64,000 nucleotides of DNA from Sisyra terminalis. Its lineage: Eukaryota; Arthropoda; Insecta; Neuroptera; Sisyridae. The translations under genes were made by a program, and so were the position numbers. The stretch covers positions 47,379,050 through 47,443,049 of the forward strand of contig OY292277.1 in the NCBI GenBank assembly GCA_958496175.1. The letters are read 5' to 3'. Shown one piece after another: positions 13,421 to 25,060 of this stretch (position 1 is its first letter; each line of letters starts with the position of its first letter). The notes beneath the pieces were generated by a model. The model was not told the origin of the DNA and searched no databases. It saw only the letters and a program-made list of their open reading frames with translations.

Positions 13421-13853
13421 AAAAATCCGCAAAAATCTTTAATTGTTCGCGATAAACTATCAAGGGGCAAATGCAAAAACTTTCCTTAAAATTGGTGCAT
13501 TTAAATAGAAAATTTCCTATGAACTACTAGACTATGGAATAGAGAAAAAGAAAATTGTATTAAGCTCTTGGAAAAATTATATAAATTAAAATTATTCACT
13601 GGAAATCTTTCCACAAACATTTGACTATTTGACTCAAACATTTACCAAGTTAAATATTGGTATAAGTATAAAAATAACCGAGATATTTTCACTTTGAATA
13701 TTTCAACCTTTGATATTATTACTTTTATAGTTCATTGCTTAAAAAAATTAATTGGAAACCCTTTTTCTACCTTATATATAATATATATACCTAAAGTAAA
13801 TTAATGGATAATAATATATGTCTTATGACTCAATTTCTTCTTTATTACGACGC

Positions 13854-13883
13854 GTTTCAACAGTTTTCAACTGTCATCATCAG
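13854..13883 (-). ncRNA. Hammerhead-like hairpin core (isolated copy)
   Basis: On the minus strand the sequence reads CTGATGA, one T, a 7-bp stem GACAGTT/AACTGTT around GAA, then GAAAC and GCGTCG. It has the same plan as the cores in the small inserts elsewhere but a different stem sequence. I could not find flanking duplications, so the extent of the host insert is unknown. Confidence 0.45.
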
Positions 13884-14049
13884 GTAATAATTATTTTTTT
13901 TTAATAAATCTAGGAAGTACCAAGGGTACTTCCGAAAAAAAAATCTTAAAACTTTTTAAAGGAATATCAATTTCATACCCATATTTTCCTCAAAGTTAAA
14001 AAAACATTATTTTTGATCAAAATGACTTTTTTGTATAAAATTGATTAAA

Positions 14050-14285
14050 TTTTTGGCTCAAGTGTACTTAAGCACACCCACAATCTGGCAACGTTGCATT
14101 TTCGACTTTGTTTTTAATTTATTTCACGATATTTTAATTTATTCCATTTTAATATGGTATAATTCTCTATTTTGTGGTTAAATTTTCATTATGGACCGAT
14201 TTAATCGCGAATTAAATTTAAAAACAAAGTCGAAAATGCAACATTGCCAGATTGTGGGTGTGTTAAAGTACACATGAGCCAAATT
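14050..14285. mobile_element. Inverted-repeat element with ~75-bp termini
   Basis: Left TTGGCTCAAGTGTACTTAAG through GACTTTGTTTTTAA is complemented by TTAAAAACAAAGTC... through TACACATGAGCCAA at the right. The termini contain CCCACAATCTGGCAA and its complement. The middle is about 80 bp of AT-rich DNA. No coding capacity. The right half recurs near 21600-21740. Confidence 0.8.
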
Positions 14286-14739
14286 TTTCTTAGAAAATCT
14301 TCAATTTACTTTTTCTTTATAGACAATATTATTTTATTTATTTTTATTTATAAGTCAAACGTTTAAATATCTAATAAAAATGTAGTTGTTAAAACTTGAA
14401 AAAATCGACACGTTACATATTTAAACAAGCAATTATGTGTTTGATAACACTAATGGAAAATTGCCGAAAAAATATTCCCCAAAAATTTCCCATAACTCAT
14501 AAATGGGTACAATGAATTTATAATTAAAATAACATAAATTGTAAATGATTGTAATTATATTATTAAATAAATCTTGTAAACTATTATTAAATTTCCTTAA
14601 TTATATTTCATGAATACGATAATAATAAATAATACACTTAATTGATTTGTATGTAAGGTATGTAGGTACATACAATATACATAGACATTTTGGTGGTAAC
14701 AATTCATGAAGCACAGATTTAGAGCTTTCTTTTTGAGCT
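14286..14739. other. AT-rich DNA, nothing recognised
   Basis: No coding, RNA or repeat signal seen. Confidence 0.5.
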
Positions 14740-16262
14740 TTCACATACACATTTGCACTGAATGTTGGTTTGTGTAACGGCTTTCGGGTACGTACGAGTA
14801 TACATGTGAACCTAGCGGTACACTATGGTTGGAGTTTTCCGGAAAAGTGTAAGAAATCGGACGGACGGTCAATACCTGGAGCTAGACGAGCTATCCATCC
14901 TGGAACGGACACATATGCACAGTGGCGGCACAAACTTCCAACGAAAACAGCGTCTCCAAGTCTGGATGGGCGTGTAGTGCACCAATACATTGACAAAAGT
15001 GGCACTGAATATTTCAGTCCCACTCGGCCATACGTTGCGCACGTTTGTGTGGATAAGAGATGCCGAATAGCTCATGAAGCAAGTGAAGAAAACCCTACTA
15101 TAAACCCAGAACCACGATGGTAGCTCACACCAAATGCCGTCCCTAAAGCTCCCCTTCGACCAATAGCAGCCGAGTAAAGCTCCACCTCAACCCATTGCCC
15201 CAACGTCAAGTGGGGATATCTGCCGGTCGCCGTTTGAAACATGTTGGCCAAAGCCGCCTATTATCTGAATTATACTTCATTATAGCAGTTACACTCGATG
15301 GGAGAACATCGCGCATTTCTACCCATTCGAAGTGCCACTTATCTATTTAAGAAGCACTAAAAAAAAGGAAAAAAAATAGAGACACAGCCATAATAATTTT
15401 CGTACAATCGCATCGTAATTTTCGTATAATTTAGACGGAATTAAAAAAAAAAGTTTAATATAGGTACAATTCGGTCGGTTTTCTTTCTTCAATCTTCATC
15501 AAATCACTTCGGTTCGGGATCGGTGAAATTTTTTTCTTTAACAGTGTAATTATTGAAATTGTGATTCATTGTAATTACTTAAATCATAACACATCATTGA
15601 TAAATATTACATACACACCATATGTAGTACTTGACGAATTTTTGGGATTTTATTGGTTTTTGGATTCGGCGGGAAAATTCGAAGCTTTTTTCCCCGCATC
15701 TCAAATGTGTTCGTTTAAAGTTTTCAGTGCGACGTGATTATCATTGATTATTTTCAAAAGTTTTTCTTTGGAAATTTTTGTGAATTTTGTTCGAATTTTC
15801 TTCAACGTGACAATGACAGCATTTTCATGTGATTGTTGCCACTGTCGGACTCTGATTGCCAAGTAAAATGTTTTCAATTTAGTGACTGTGATTTGACGTT
15901 TTTTTTCTTCTTTTTTTGGTTCCAAAAGTTTTGATAAACAACAGTTATTGATTAGTGGAAAATTTCGGGGTTTAAAGTGAAAATTTTTTAAGTGAAACTT
16001 TACACGTGAAACATGGAAATTCTTCGACGGATGTATGAGTCTTAGAAGACTTATCGGAAAAAAAAAATTTGTGTGGCCTATTGGGGAAATTGATACCATT
16101 GGTACTATTGCGAGTCGGACCGGTGGAATTTGAAGTGAAACTTCCAACGGATTTCCAAGTCCCCTTACAACGCTGGAACAAAAACCGTTCACGACGTTAA
16201 ACTTCACGGATTTGGGTTCCCCGTTCGGGGATACGAGTGAAGATCCGCCGTCGACGCCACAA
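14740..16262 (+). promoter_or_regulatory. Putative Dll promoter and 5' untranslated region
   Basis: This stretch lies directly upstream of the first recognised Dll codon. From about 14750 to 15330 it is clearly GC-richer than surrounding DNA, with many short open frames on both strands that look incidental. From 15360 to 16262 it returns to AT-rich sequence that would suit a 5'UTR. A weak TATA-like CTATTTAAG lies near 15343 and an initiator-like TTTTCAGTG at 15721-15729, but neither fixes a start site. If the transcript starts upstream of 16013 it carries a 10-codon upstream ORF (16013-16045). The assignment as regulatory DNA rests on position and composition only. Confidence 0.4.
16013..16045 (+). 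CDS. Possible 10-codon upstream ORF in the Dll leader
   Basis: An ATG at 16013 opens a 10-codon frame with a second in-frame ATG at 16031, closed by TAG at 16043-16045, about 220 bases before the Dll ATG. If this sequence is in the mature leader it would reduce scanning to the Dll start. There is no evidence of conservation from one sequence, so it may be chance. Confidence 0.2.
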   Translation: MEILRRMYES

Positions 16263-16581
16263 ATGTCGGGCGATCCGCCGGATCACGGCGGCCACCACAT
16301 TGGGCCGCCGACGCCGCATGATTCCAGCGCCAACACGCCGGTGTCGAAAAGTGCTTTTATCGAGCTGCAGCATCACGGCTATGGACCCCTACGCACCGGG
16401 TACCAGCACCACTTTAATCCGCCGAACGGCGGCAACGGCAACATTCCCGGCGGCCACGACGCCTTCTCGGGCGCCCGGAGCGCCCTCGGCGCCTACAGTT
16501 TTCCCGGAATGCACCAAAATTCCTACTCCAGTTACCATTTAGGCGGATACGCGAATTGTCCGCCGTCGCCGAAAGAAGATG
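16263..16581 (+). CDS. Dll: Distal-less homeobox protein, first coding exon (residues 1-106 plus one base)
   Basis: N-terminal part of the transcription factor that specifies distal limb and appendage identity in arthropods; it acts in the nucleus. The exon encodes a Pro/His/Gly-rich N terminus, then the block SANTPVSKSAFIELQ at residues 22-36, the YQHHF segment at 47-51 and MHQNSYSSYHLGGY at 83-96. These are the conserved N-terminal motifs of insect Dll proteins. I chose the ATG at 16263 because it is the first in-frame ATG after an in-frame stop at 16131. The context (CAA before ATG) is acceptable but lacks a purine at -3. The exon ends at a strong donor, G|GTGAGT at 16581/16582, leaving phase 1, which joins cleanly to the exon at 37341 to make an Asp codon. 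Base composition is far more GC-rich than the flanking DNA. An upstream coding exon cannot be excluded. Confidence 0.93.
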
Positions 16582-17929
16582 GTGAGTCATTGATTTTTCC
16601 GTTACGACTTCAGAAGTCAATTCGATTTAAGAGTGTTTTTTTCAAAGAACTGAAGTGTACGATTTTCATTAGTCATTCTTTTGGATAAGTAAAACCGTTC
16701 ATTGAGACAAGTACTCGAAGATGCCAGAATGTACATTTGTTTGGATCAATTGATCAATTTTTTATTGCAAATTGTGCAATCAAGTATACAAAATAATAGA
16801 AGAACCCACACGTTTCGATCAATTCGCCTAAAGTTTATGGCTTTTAATTTAAAGCGCTATCTTTTGCGGATAATTTTGACCCAAAATTTTGGATATTTTG
16901 TGGATACAAACATGCATATTGTGATCCGAAATTTAAAGAAAATTTAATGGAAAAGTTTTGCAATTACCATGATAACGGATATTGCATATTTATTCATAAA
17001 ACTATAAACGATGAAAATAATGAAAAAAGCTTTGGCACCTATGGCATTCTTCTATGCCTATGCTACTAATCCAAATTTACTGCCAATTGTTTCATTAGAT
17101 TAGGTAATCTGAAGGACAAAAGTTAATTTTACCTACGGACTATTTTTTCCTGTGTTAAGCTTACAATAATTTTCGGTTAAAAAAATATGATTAATTAATA
17201 AATTTAAATTTTCATTTACGACTACAACCAATTTAGATCATTCTTCTTGATCATTATGTAGTCTACTTTTCCAAAAAGTTAACCATTTTAGCTGCATTTG
17301 GTTTAAAAAGTTATTTCTTTTGCTTCAAAAAGCTCAAATAATCGTAGGTAGGCATTTGTTTTTAAAGTTTAAAGAAACGATAAAATTTTATTAAGCAAAT
17401 ACATATGAATTTCAAAAAAATACCTGGAAAAGATTAAAACTTTTCGTGGTATTGGGCTTTTTTTATTAATGATTAATATTCCTATAAATGTGATTGGTAC
17501 TATAAATTCAGAGAAATTGATATCAAAGATAGTTTCACTAAAACAATTGGAGTACTACTATGGATTTAATAGTACTTACGTTGGTTTATTTTTACACAAT
17601 TTGGGTTCAATTTTTGTAATTTTATGAACAGTTTTAAAGTTCCAAAAATATTTTCTGTTCAATAAATACAAATGTATTAAATATCTTTAATTTTTTTCGA
17701 AGATATGAGGGAGAATAAAAACTGAACCTGATTGGGTTTTAAAAGGAAATTTATTTTAATAAAACACACAAAAATTTGCTGTATCTAATGAATTTTGAAG
17801 TGAAGAAGCAATACAAATTATCCGTTTGACGAAAAAATAAATTAAATTTTGTAAAAAACAATGATAAATATATTTGTCGGCAGTTTTGAATAATAAAACT
17901 TTATATTTGAAAGTAATTTTCTTATATTT

Positions 17930-18025
17930 ATGCAATATAAATACCGCAGCGATAAACGCCCGGTTTGACAGGCAATGGCGTTAGCGTCTAAAAGCTCTGC
18001 AGAGCTTTTCGTCACTACGTAATGG
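17930..18025. other. GC-richer patch with a perfect 20-bp palindrome
   Basis: A GC-richer island early in intron 1. It contains TTTGACAGGC, whose TGACAG matches the known Meis/Homothorax half-site, and the perfect palindrome AAAAGCTCTGCAGAGCTTTT at 17990-18009. A regulatory role is inference from position only. Confidence 0.25.
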
Positions 18026-19840
18026 AAAATGGAAATTTAGTCTTTTACGCTCAAAATAAATTTTCTGTGATAGTCTAACTTTTCATATTTGAAGTATTTT
18101 ACACTTTCCTGCTTTCCATTGATATTTTTTTCATGTAAATTTTAACGTCGGATAAATTTACTTTACTAAACATATATTAAAGTTTAAAAAGTTCAATCAT
18201 ATTTAATATTTCAGAATTATTAATAAAAAATATCCGACGATTTGATGTAGTTTACTTTATTTTTGCTATTTCTTGTCAGAAATTGTGGTAAATTTATTAA
18301 AGATTTTATTTTTAACAAATAATTTTATATATTTTTAACATTATTAGATATCAGTAGTTCTATGAAAATTGATTTATTTTTATTAAAAATTAAACATTTT
18401 TTTTTATGTATATAATTTGAAGATAAAATTTAAAAAGTTTTTTGAGTCGTAAATTTTATAGTTATTAATTTTAAAGTGATAGAAACAAATTTTTTTTAAT
18501 ACAAATTTTAAATAGAAATCACTTTAATGGCAGTCATAAAAACTAAGTACATCTGATAAAGATTGAAATTAAAATAGTAATAACTACAACCAATAATTGC
18601 ATAATTGTTAATAAAGCAATAAACAATAAGCGTTAAAAAAAAGCAAATGTACCCATAAACGGTAGAGGTTGATCTATACCTTTGTATTTTACCAAAGTGT
18701 TTTTTCATAATTTTTGCGGGACTTAAACTTAGCTGAAAAATGTTTTTACAAAGAATTTTCTAAATTATTTTCTTACGAATCCAAAAATTTAGTTTTTCAC
18801 TAAAATTTTTATACGTTAAATAGAAAAAATGCTTCCTAGAGATTTTTATTTTGTAGTTCTAACCACCCTTTCTTTTCAACTATGGGTATTGGCATTTTAT
18901 TTTTTAATGAAATAAGCCTTTGAAAAGAGAGACTGTACAAATTCAGAAGTTTGAAAACTTATGATATCAAATCCATATTTAAATATTTTATTAACTAAAG
19001 TATAACTTTTTTATTATTTTCTCATCAGTAAGGAAATTCTTGTCCAGTTAGAGTATAACAAAATGTCGAATTTATGAATAGAGCTATAGACGATTAAGGT
19101 TTATTTTAGTAATTGCAAAATTTAACCAATTTATTTAAATTTAAATGGTCCTAACTATTAACTTAATTCTTAACAAAATTTATTAATCTAATAATCTTTG
19201 CACTATATTTCTTTCATACACCAAAAATTGCTTCGAAATTTGCAAGTACTAGTAAATATTCATAGTCTAACATTTGATTGGAAAATTGCGCTTGTATTTT
19301 CTTAGGCCGCACCCTTGTCGGATAATTTTTTCGATACAATATTTGAAAATTAGTTCCCATAATATTTGAAATTTCTTAAAAATCAATTTGTAAATCATAC
19401 GTCCAACATTGATGTAAATCTTTGTTCAATATTTGTAGCAGGTGTGTAAATATGAAGCCAAAATTTGCCAATAAGATATGGTGGTGGCCAATAGAGAGTC
19501 TGCAAAACTATATCATTGACGCTTTTTTGTGCTTTGATATTTACAAAGATTTTCAATTCGCAAAAGTGTAAATTTTCTACGACTTCATCAGCTTTAATAA
19601 CATTTAACATACCGAGTTTTGTGCCTAAAAAATACGATTTGTGAAAAGCATTGTTTTTCTATTAAGATTTAAACAAAAATTTATGCAAAATTCCATTGAA
19701 TGCATGTCGAAGCTTTCATTGAGCATGCTCATAGGAAATCTTAGTGCTTTAAGGGGTTTAAAAAAATGGGAAACGGCGATATTGGCGTGAAGAACGTAGA
19801 ACAAGAATGACCATCAAAAAATTTTGATGAAATTGAATTT
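18026..19840. other. AT-rich intron, nothing recognised
   Basis: Very AT-rich with short frames. The segment 19395-19610 sits just before the mariner remains, but I cannot match it to the transposase. Confidence 0.4.
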
Positions 19841-19844
19841 TTAG

Positions 19845-20205
19845 AATTGATAGATGAGAATGGTAGTTGATTGCAACAACAATTTGCGATTGAATCAAGC
19901 TTTTGCGGGAAAATTGACCAGAATCAAAATAGGCAATCCAAAGTGGTCTTGTTGCACGGTAATTCCCCTGGCTACACACAAAAAATGAGTAAAGTATTTG
20001 ATTGATAGTTTCTATTTGGAAATAATTTTGCATGGGGCTTATTACTTATCCTAGACTCCCTCATATTATTATTTGCATCGATGGAGCATACACTTGCTGA
20101 GCAGCACTTCACATTTTACGAAGATTACGGGTTCTGCTCAAAAGATGAACAATTTGCTTAGCATGGTATCCAAAAATTGGTTACAGTTTGGCCTAAATGT
20201 GTAAT
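19845..20205 (+). pseudogene. Degenerate mariner (Tc1/mariner superfamily) transposase, C-terminal part
   Basis: Translated fragments match the end of mariner transposases in order: VVLLHGNSPGYTQK, where active elements have an ILLHDNAPSH-type motif; then SMEHTLAEQHF; then SKDEQFA followed by a stop and HGIQKL...WPKCV. These are characteristic mariner C-terminal blocks. The catalytic Asp of the LHDN motif is Gly, and the Asp of the third catalytic motif is replaced. Stops and frameshifts separate the fragments. Mariner would normally cut and paste DNA at TA sites; this copy cannot. I did not find its 5' half or its inverted repeats. Confidence 0.78.
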
Positions 20206-21590
20206 TAAAAAATAAATTCTTTTGAAATAATTAAAAGTTTTATTATTTAAAAGAAATGAGAGCTTATTTTTCAGGGGGAAAATTAGGTTTCATATTTACT
20301 GAGCTGATATATAAAATTGAGAAAATTTCATAGGAAAGTTTCATTTATCTTCTATGAAGTATATATAAATGCTTGCAATAATATTTGATATAATCAATAC
20401 ATATCAATATATCCATAATTTAATATAATCAATATATTAAAAATTTTATAAGTTTTTTTAACTTCAAATATGAAGTTTACTACAAAACTTGCGAAGGATA
20501 GAACAATTTTGATGATAACATAGGTTTTGGCCATAAAATTAAACAAAAATTAAAATACCACCAAAAATCAGAGACCAGTTTTAGTTGGAAATTATAATTT
20601 TGAGGATCAAAAAGTTATTTTTGTATGAAAATTTGTTTAGTATCCTGAAAATCAGAAAATAGATTATTTATCAGAAAAATTATAATTTAAAACTTTTAAA
20701 ACAAATCTTATACAATATGATACCAATGCTTATCAAAGATAAAACGATTATGAATTAACTAAATTTACAACTTATCGGACTAAAGGGAAAAAAAACGTTT
20801 TAAGAAACACAAAAATATTAATTATTATCGACAAAAATTTAAGTTTTAATATATTCGAACAAATATAAAGGTTATATTTTATATAAATGACTATAAATTA
20901 TAATTATTATAAATTTTTTATACAAATTACTTCTAATTTCCCTGAAGATTCGTTAGAAGTTTAAAAAGAACAATAAGATTTGCTTTAGTCGGAAAAATTT
21001 TCTGTAAAATCCATGGAACTATACAAGGCGGCAACCAATAAGATACGACTGAAACCCAAATATAATCACCGACGTGTTTAAGGATACAGCACCTTAGGAG
21101 CTTTAGGAGAATATAGCATACAAATATGCATAATATATGGTTTTTGATTTTTCCTAATACTTTATCGATTCCGGAGGTACCAACGATTATATAAAATGAT
21201 ATTTAAAAATTAAAATTTTTGTACGGTTTCCATCGCCATTTTCTCGTTAACTATGACATATATAACAAACATTTAAGGAGCTTTTTTATAGAATATTTTT
21301 TCAGCTTTAGTTTTGGTAATAGCTATTTTATTTGTATCTATCACGGTTTAAATGTTATACCAGAAAAAAGTGATATCCCAGGATGACAATTTTTTGGGTT
21401 GAAATCATTTTTGGGACATTATCTATCAATACATTAAATAAATGGCTTCTGCGTACATATTATTTTTTGGGTATTTGGATATAAAAATGGGTTTATGTTC
21501 TTTTTAGAACCATTAAATCTGATCATATTACTTTTTTTGCTTTGCTTTTTATTCTATTCGTGGTTTTCTTTTAGTTTCGTTAATTTCAAA
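20206..21590. other. AT-rich intron, nothing recognised
   Basis: No gene or repeat family identified. Confidence 0.4.
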
Positions 21591-21599
21591 TTTATATAT

Positions 21600-21740
21600 T
21601 ATATTATAATTTTCTTTTTTGTCGCTAAATTTTCATTATGAGTCGATTTATTTGCGAATAAAATTAAAAAACACAGTAGAAAATCCAATGTTGGTAGATT
21701 TGACGGTTGTAAAAGAGATATGAGCCAAAAAATTCTTTGA
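21600..21740. repeat. Half copy of the inverted-repeat element at 14050
   Basis: Shares TAAATTTTCATTATG..TCGATTTA, AAAAAACACAGT.GAAAATCCAA-like sequence and ATGAGCCAAAA with the right half of the 14050-14285 element, at a visibly older divergence. The left half is missing or unrecognisable. Confidence 0.6.
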
Positions 21741-23120
21741 TTTTGTTCTAATGAAATTATAGTTTAATAATCGATAAACGTAACGAATTGGTGGAACCTT
21801 CGGTTCCGGAAAACCAGCTTTGAGAATGGCTTCTATTTTTTACCATAAAATTTTTATTTTAATAAGTTTTTGAATTCTGAAATATTGAAATCATGTTTGC
21901 ATTTGGAAAAATAAATTTATTACATGGAGACTTTAAAATGCATGCTATAAGCCAAGTTTCGATGATAGTTTTTGGACAATTTTCTCATGAAATACTCAAA
22001 CATGCGCAATGCAATCACTAACTGTATTCAATTAAAAGATAAAACTCCTGTTCTACGATTTATGATATTTTATTTTTCTATTAAAATGCCATTTCAATAA
22101 TACTGTAAAATAAATTCTAACAAGTCAATAAATTTCCATTTTACGATATTGTGTTTTACACGTAATAAAAAATAAAAAAAAACGCCAGAGCTAAACACAC
22201 AATTTGAGAATGAAGCTAAAAAATTTTCACATCAAACTTTCGGTAATTTCATGGTGAAAAAAATTCTACACTTTTACAAGACCCGCAATATACCATACCC
22301 AACTAGACAAAGCCCTCCAAAACGAGAAAAAAAAATGCAATGCTTCATGTAAATAATAAAATTTCTGGCAATTAATTCAAATCCCCAAAAAACCGGCAAA
22401 CGGCAAATGGGAATTTGAATGACGAGAAACACGAATTTCCGTAGATCGTAAAAAATATTTTTTTTTGAAAAAAGACTCTATACTATATGTATTATATATC
22501 ATAAGATGATTCGACCAATTGTCCAAAGCGTTCTCGTCGTTATCGTGTCCCTCATTGTGATCATTATCATCATTTTTTTTTTGTGTGGTGGTAATGCGGT
22601 GTTATCGAAGAACCTTTTTGACTAATAAGAACGAAACCAGCACCAACAACTGGGATGATATCGGGTTGTAAAAATGTGCAATAAAACCAATTTTTTGTGT
22701 AATAAAAGTTTAAAACCATCATAAAAGCAGCTATACACTCGTACGTTTTATAAATACAAACAAAATTTATATAAAGCGGACTCCTCTTACCTCTTCGATT
22801 TCTTGTTTGAAAATTTCGAAAACTGTTACGTAAGAAAATATATTCAATCATCGTTTAAAAAAATCATCTAAAGTTAAGAGAAGGAAACTGAAATTAACTA
22901 TCTAAAATATCATTGGAATTCATCACTTTCCATTCGAAACAGATTCAAAAAGACTTAATGAATAATTTCTTTGAAAAATCAATGTTTAAGATAAATATCT
23001 TCTCCTTCAAAATGAATTTTTCGTTCTTATTCTATGATTTTCCCTAAGCATTTGTAGTTGAAGCCATTTCTTGTATTACTCAAAAAAATATTTAATATCA
23101 ACCAGGTGTATACATTATTC
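21741..23120. other. AT-rich intron, nothing recognised
   Basis: No gene seen. A slightly GC-richer patch at about 22500-22560 is unexplained. Confidence 0.35.
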
Positions 23121-23128
23121 TTTTAGAC

Positions 23129-24827
23129 CAGGGGTCTCCAAATAGCGAACCACGGTCCGCATCCAAACTACCGACCCATTTTGTACTGCTGAGGTTATAA
23201 TTTTATGAAAATCCTCCGGATTAACGTTGTTGACAAAAATTTGATTTCCTTCCACTGTATTATTCACCATAATGTGCTTTGCTGGAAACTCAATCATAAT
23301 TTTAAATGTTTTATGCAAGAAGGGATGAAAATAGTATATTTTCTTCGTGCAAAATCAGTACTATGACATTATTAATTGAAGTTATTTCTTGAAGAAGTTG
23401 ATCTACTGTTGCATAATAATGTAAGATGGTTATGTAAAGGCTGCATTTTAGAAAGAATCCTCAACATTTTAGACTACTTGAAGACATTTTTTCAACAATG
23501 ATCAGATTTTGGAAAATGCCTGCTTAAATTTTTTTAACGTAAAAGAAAATATAGCTGCCATTGCTTTTTTGGCGGCTATTTTTAAATATATCAATGGCCT
23601 GAGCTTTAAACTTCAAGACAAGAGAAAGCTTATATGGGTGTTATATTATAAGATAAAATTTTTCGCGAAAGTTCGATCTATTTATTAAAGATTTAGGTAA
23701 TTAATGCTTACAGTTCTCTAATTTAAATAAATTAAATCTACTGGGACTAGTGCTTGCATGTGGTTGTGTATGGATTGAATACTTATTGCAACCCTATGCA
23801 GATTGTGCAATTTATTTGAAAAAAAAAATAATCAGCAGTGGCAAGAAGAATGGCGTCGGTCAATACAAAACGATCATTATAGATTTTAAATCGGAATTTT
23901 AAAAAAAGTTCGTAGATTTTAAGAAGATTTAGAATGTTGTAAAAATCCTCAGCAATATTTACTTTCTGGTTCCTGATGGTAAATGGACCTACGATTCTGT
24001 AGTTGTTTTTGGGAATGATAAAGCTTTTTTGCTGATGGAAATGATCGATTTCCAAGAAAAAACAGTTTTAAAGCACAAAATTGTGGAAGTTTACAGTGAA
24101 GAGCTTTGGATAAAATTTTTATGTGGTAATAAATATCCAGAACTACAAAAATTAGCTTTGAAACTTCTAACTTTGTTTGGATTAACAAATATTTGTGAGG
24201 TAACATTTTTCAAGATGAACTTCATAAAGAATAAATTTCGATCTAAATTACTGATGAACATCTTCAGGATTTAATGCCAATAACTTACACCAATTTTACT
24301 CCAAATTTCCGACAGATAATTCGCAATAAAATTGGCATTTTTTCATTGAAATTAAGAATGTTGTAGAAATCCTTAGCAATATTTGCTTTCTGGATCTTGA
24401 TGGTAAATGGAGCAGCGAAGCTGCTATTGATTTTGGGAGTGATAAAGCTTTTTTGCTGATGGAAATGATCGATTTCCAAAAAACCAAAGTTTTAAAGCAC
24501 AAACTTGCCGAAGTTTCTAGTGAAGAGCTCTGGATCAAATTTTTGTGTGGTAATAAATATTAAGAACAACAAAAATGAGATTTGAAACTTCTAACTTCTT
24601 AAATATTTGTAAAGCAGCATTTTCGAAGTTCATAAATCGAACTTCATAAAGAATAAATTTCGATTTCGACTTACTGATGAACATCTTCAGAATTTATTGT
24701 CAATAACTTGCACCAATTTTACTCCAAATTTCAGGTTGATAGTCTGCCACAAAAAAGTAATTTCCGTAATTAGTTCAGTATTTTTTTTTTTCTATAAAAT
24801 GGTTCTTGAACGAATTGGTAACCCCTG
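23129..24827 (+). mobile_element. Inactive hAT-superfamily transposon with 8-bp target duplication
   Basis: The left terminus CAGGGGTCTCCAAAT and the complement of the right terminus, CAGGGGTTACCAATT, form short imperfect inverted repeats. The flanking octamers TTTTAGAC (23121-23128) and CTTTAGAC (24828-24835) agree at 7 of 8 positions, the hAT target length. The + strand interior holds a broken transposase. Part of it is duplicated in tandem. The size, 1.7 kb, is shorter than an autonomous element because the N-terminal part is missing. Confidence 0.87.
23410..24740 (+). pseudogene. Broken hAT transposase (SCAND3/ZBED/GTF2IRD2-like), C-terminal region duplicated
   Basis: Recognised fragments in order: HNNVRWLCKGCILERI (from 23412), a frameshift, then AAIFKYINGLSFKLQDK (about 23570), IDFKSEF (about 23880), and EMIDFQ....EELWIKFLCGNKYPELQKLA...NICEVTFFKMNFIKNKFRS (24038-24250), which is the hAT C-terminal dimerisation block, then TNFTPNFRQII (about 24289). 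The segment from about 23935 to 24310 occurs a second time at about 24360-24740 with its own stops, so the C-terminal part was duplicated after or during decay. No intact frame remains. Family placement is from motif memory, not a search. Confidence 0.83.
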
Positions 24828-24844
24828 CTTTAGACTAAGAGTAA

Positions 24845-25051
24845 AAGATGATAAAATTCAGATCTCAGCTTTTATTTTTTTAAATAAGAAGACAATCCAG
24901 GTTGTTTAAGATTTTATTTTTGTGAATCAAGAAGCCTGAAGAAGTTACGATACGTAACAAAACGTAGCTAATTGAATAATAAAAATATTAAATTAAAAAA
25001 AACCGATCTTAAACAACCTGAATTGTCTTCTTATTTAAAAAAAAAACAAAG
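24845..25051 (+). mobile_element. Small insert of family A with hairpin core, 9-bp flanking repeat
   Basis: TAAGAGTAA flanks it on both sides (24836-24844 and 25052-25060). It begins AAGATGATAAAATTCAGATC and contains AATAAGAAGACAATCCAGG. It has a decayed core CTGAAGA-A-GTTACG-ATA-CGTAAC-AAAAC at 24936-24963 and ends with TTGTCTTCTTATTTA followed by an A-rich tail. It lies nine bases beyond the right target repeat edge of the hAT element, sharing the TAGACTAAGA stretch. Confidence 0.7.
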
Positions 25052-25060
25052 TAAGAGTAA

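Noticed and set aside
14770..15123. 117-residue frame in the GC-richer upstream block as an upstream Dll coding exon or separate gene
   Set aside because: Overlapping frames on both strands look equally coding-like. No motif is recognisable and the frame does not connect to Dll by a clear splice pair.
15726..15760. Initiator TTTTCAGTG with a downstream promoter element for Dll
   Set aside because: The initiator-like word is present but the sequence at +28 to +32 does not match a downstream promoter element, so the start site is not assigned.
15701..16207. 168-residue minus-strand frame upstream of Dll
   Set aside because: It lies antisense to the probable Dll leader, has low-complexity basic composition and no recognisable domain.
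16414..16620. Minus-strand Arg-rich frame opposite the Dll exon
   Set aside because: It is the antisense shadow of a GC-rich coding exon.
16212..16688. Open frame starting at 16212 and running past the exon end to 16688 as a complete 158-residue protein
   Set aside because: It begins with TTG, not ATG, and the part after 16581 is intron: there is a strong donor at 16582 and the joined reading with 37341 restores the known Dll sequence.
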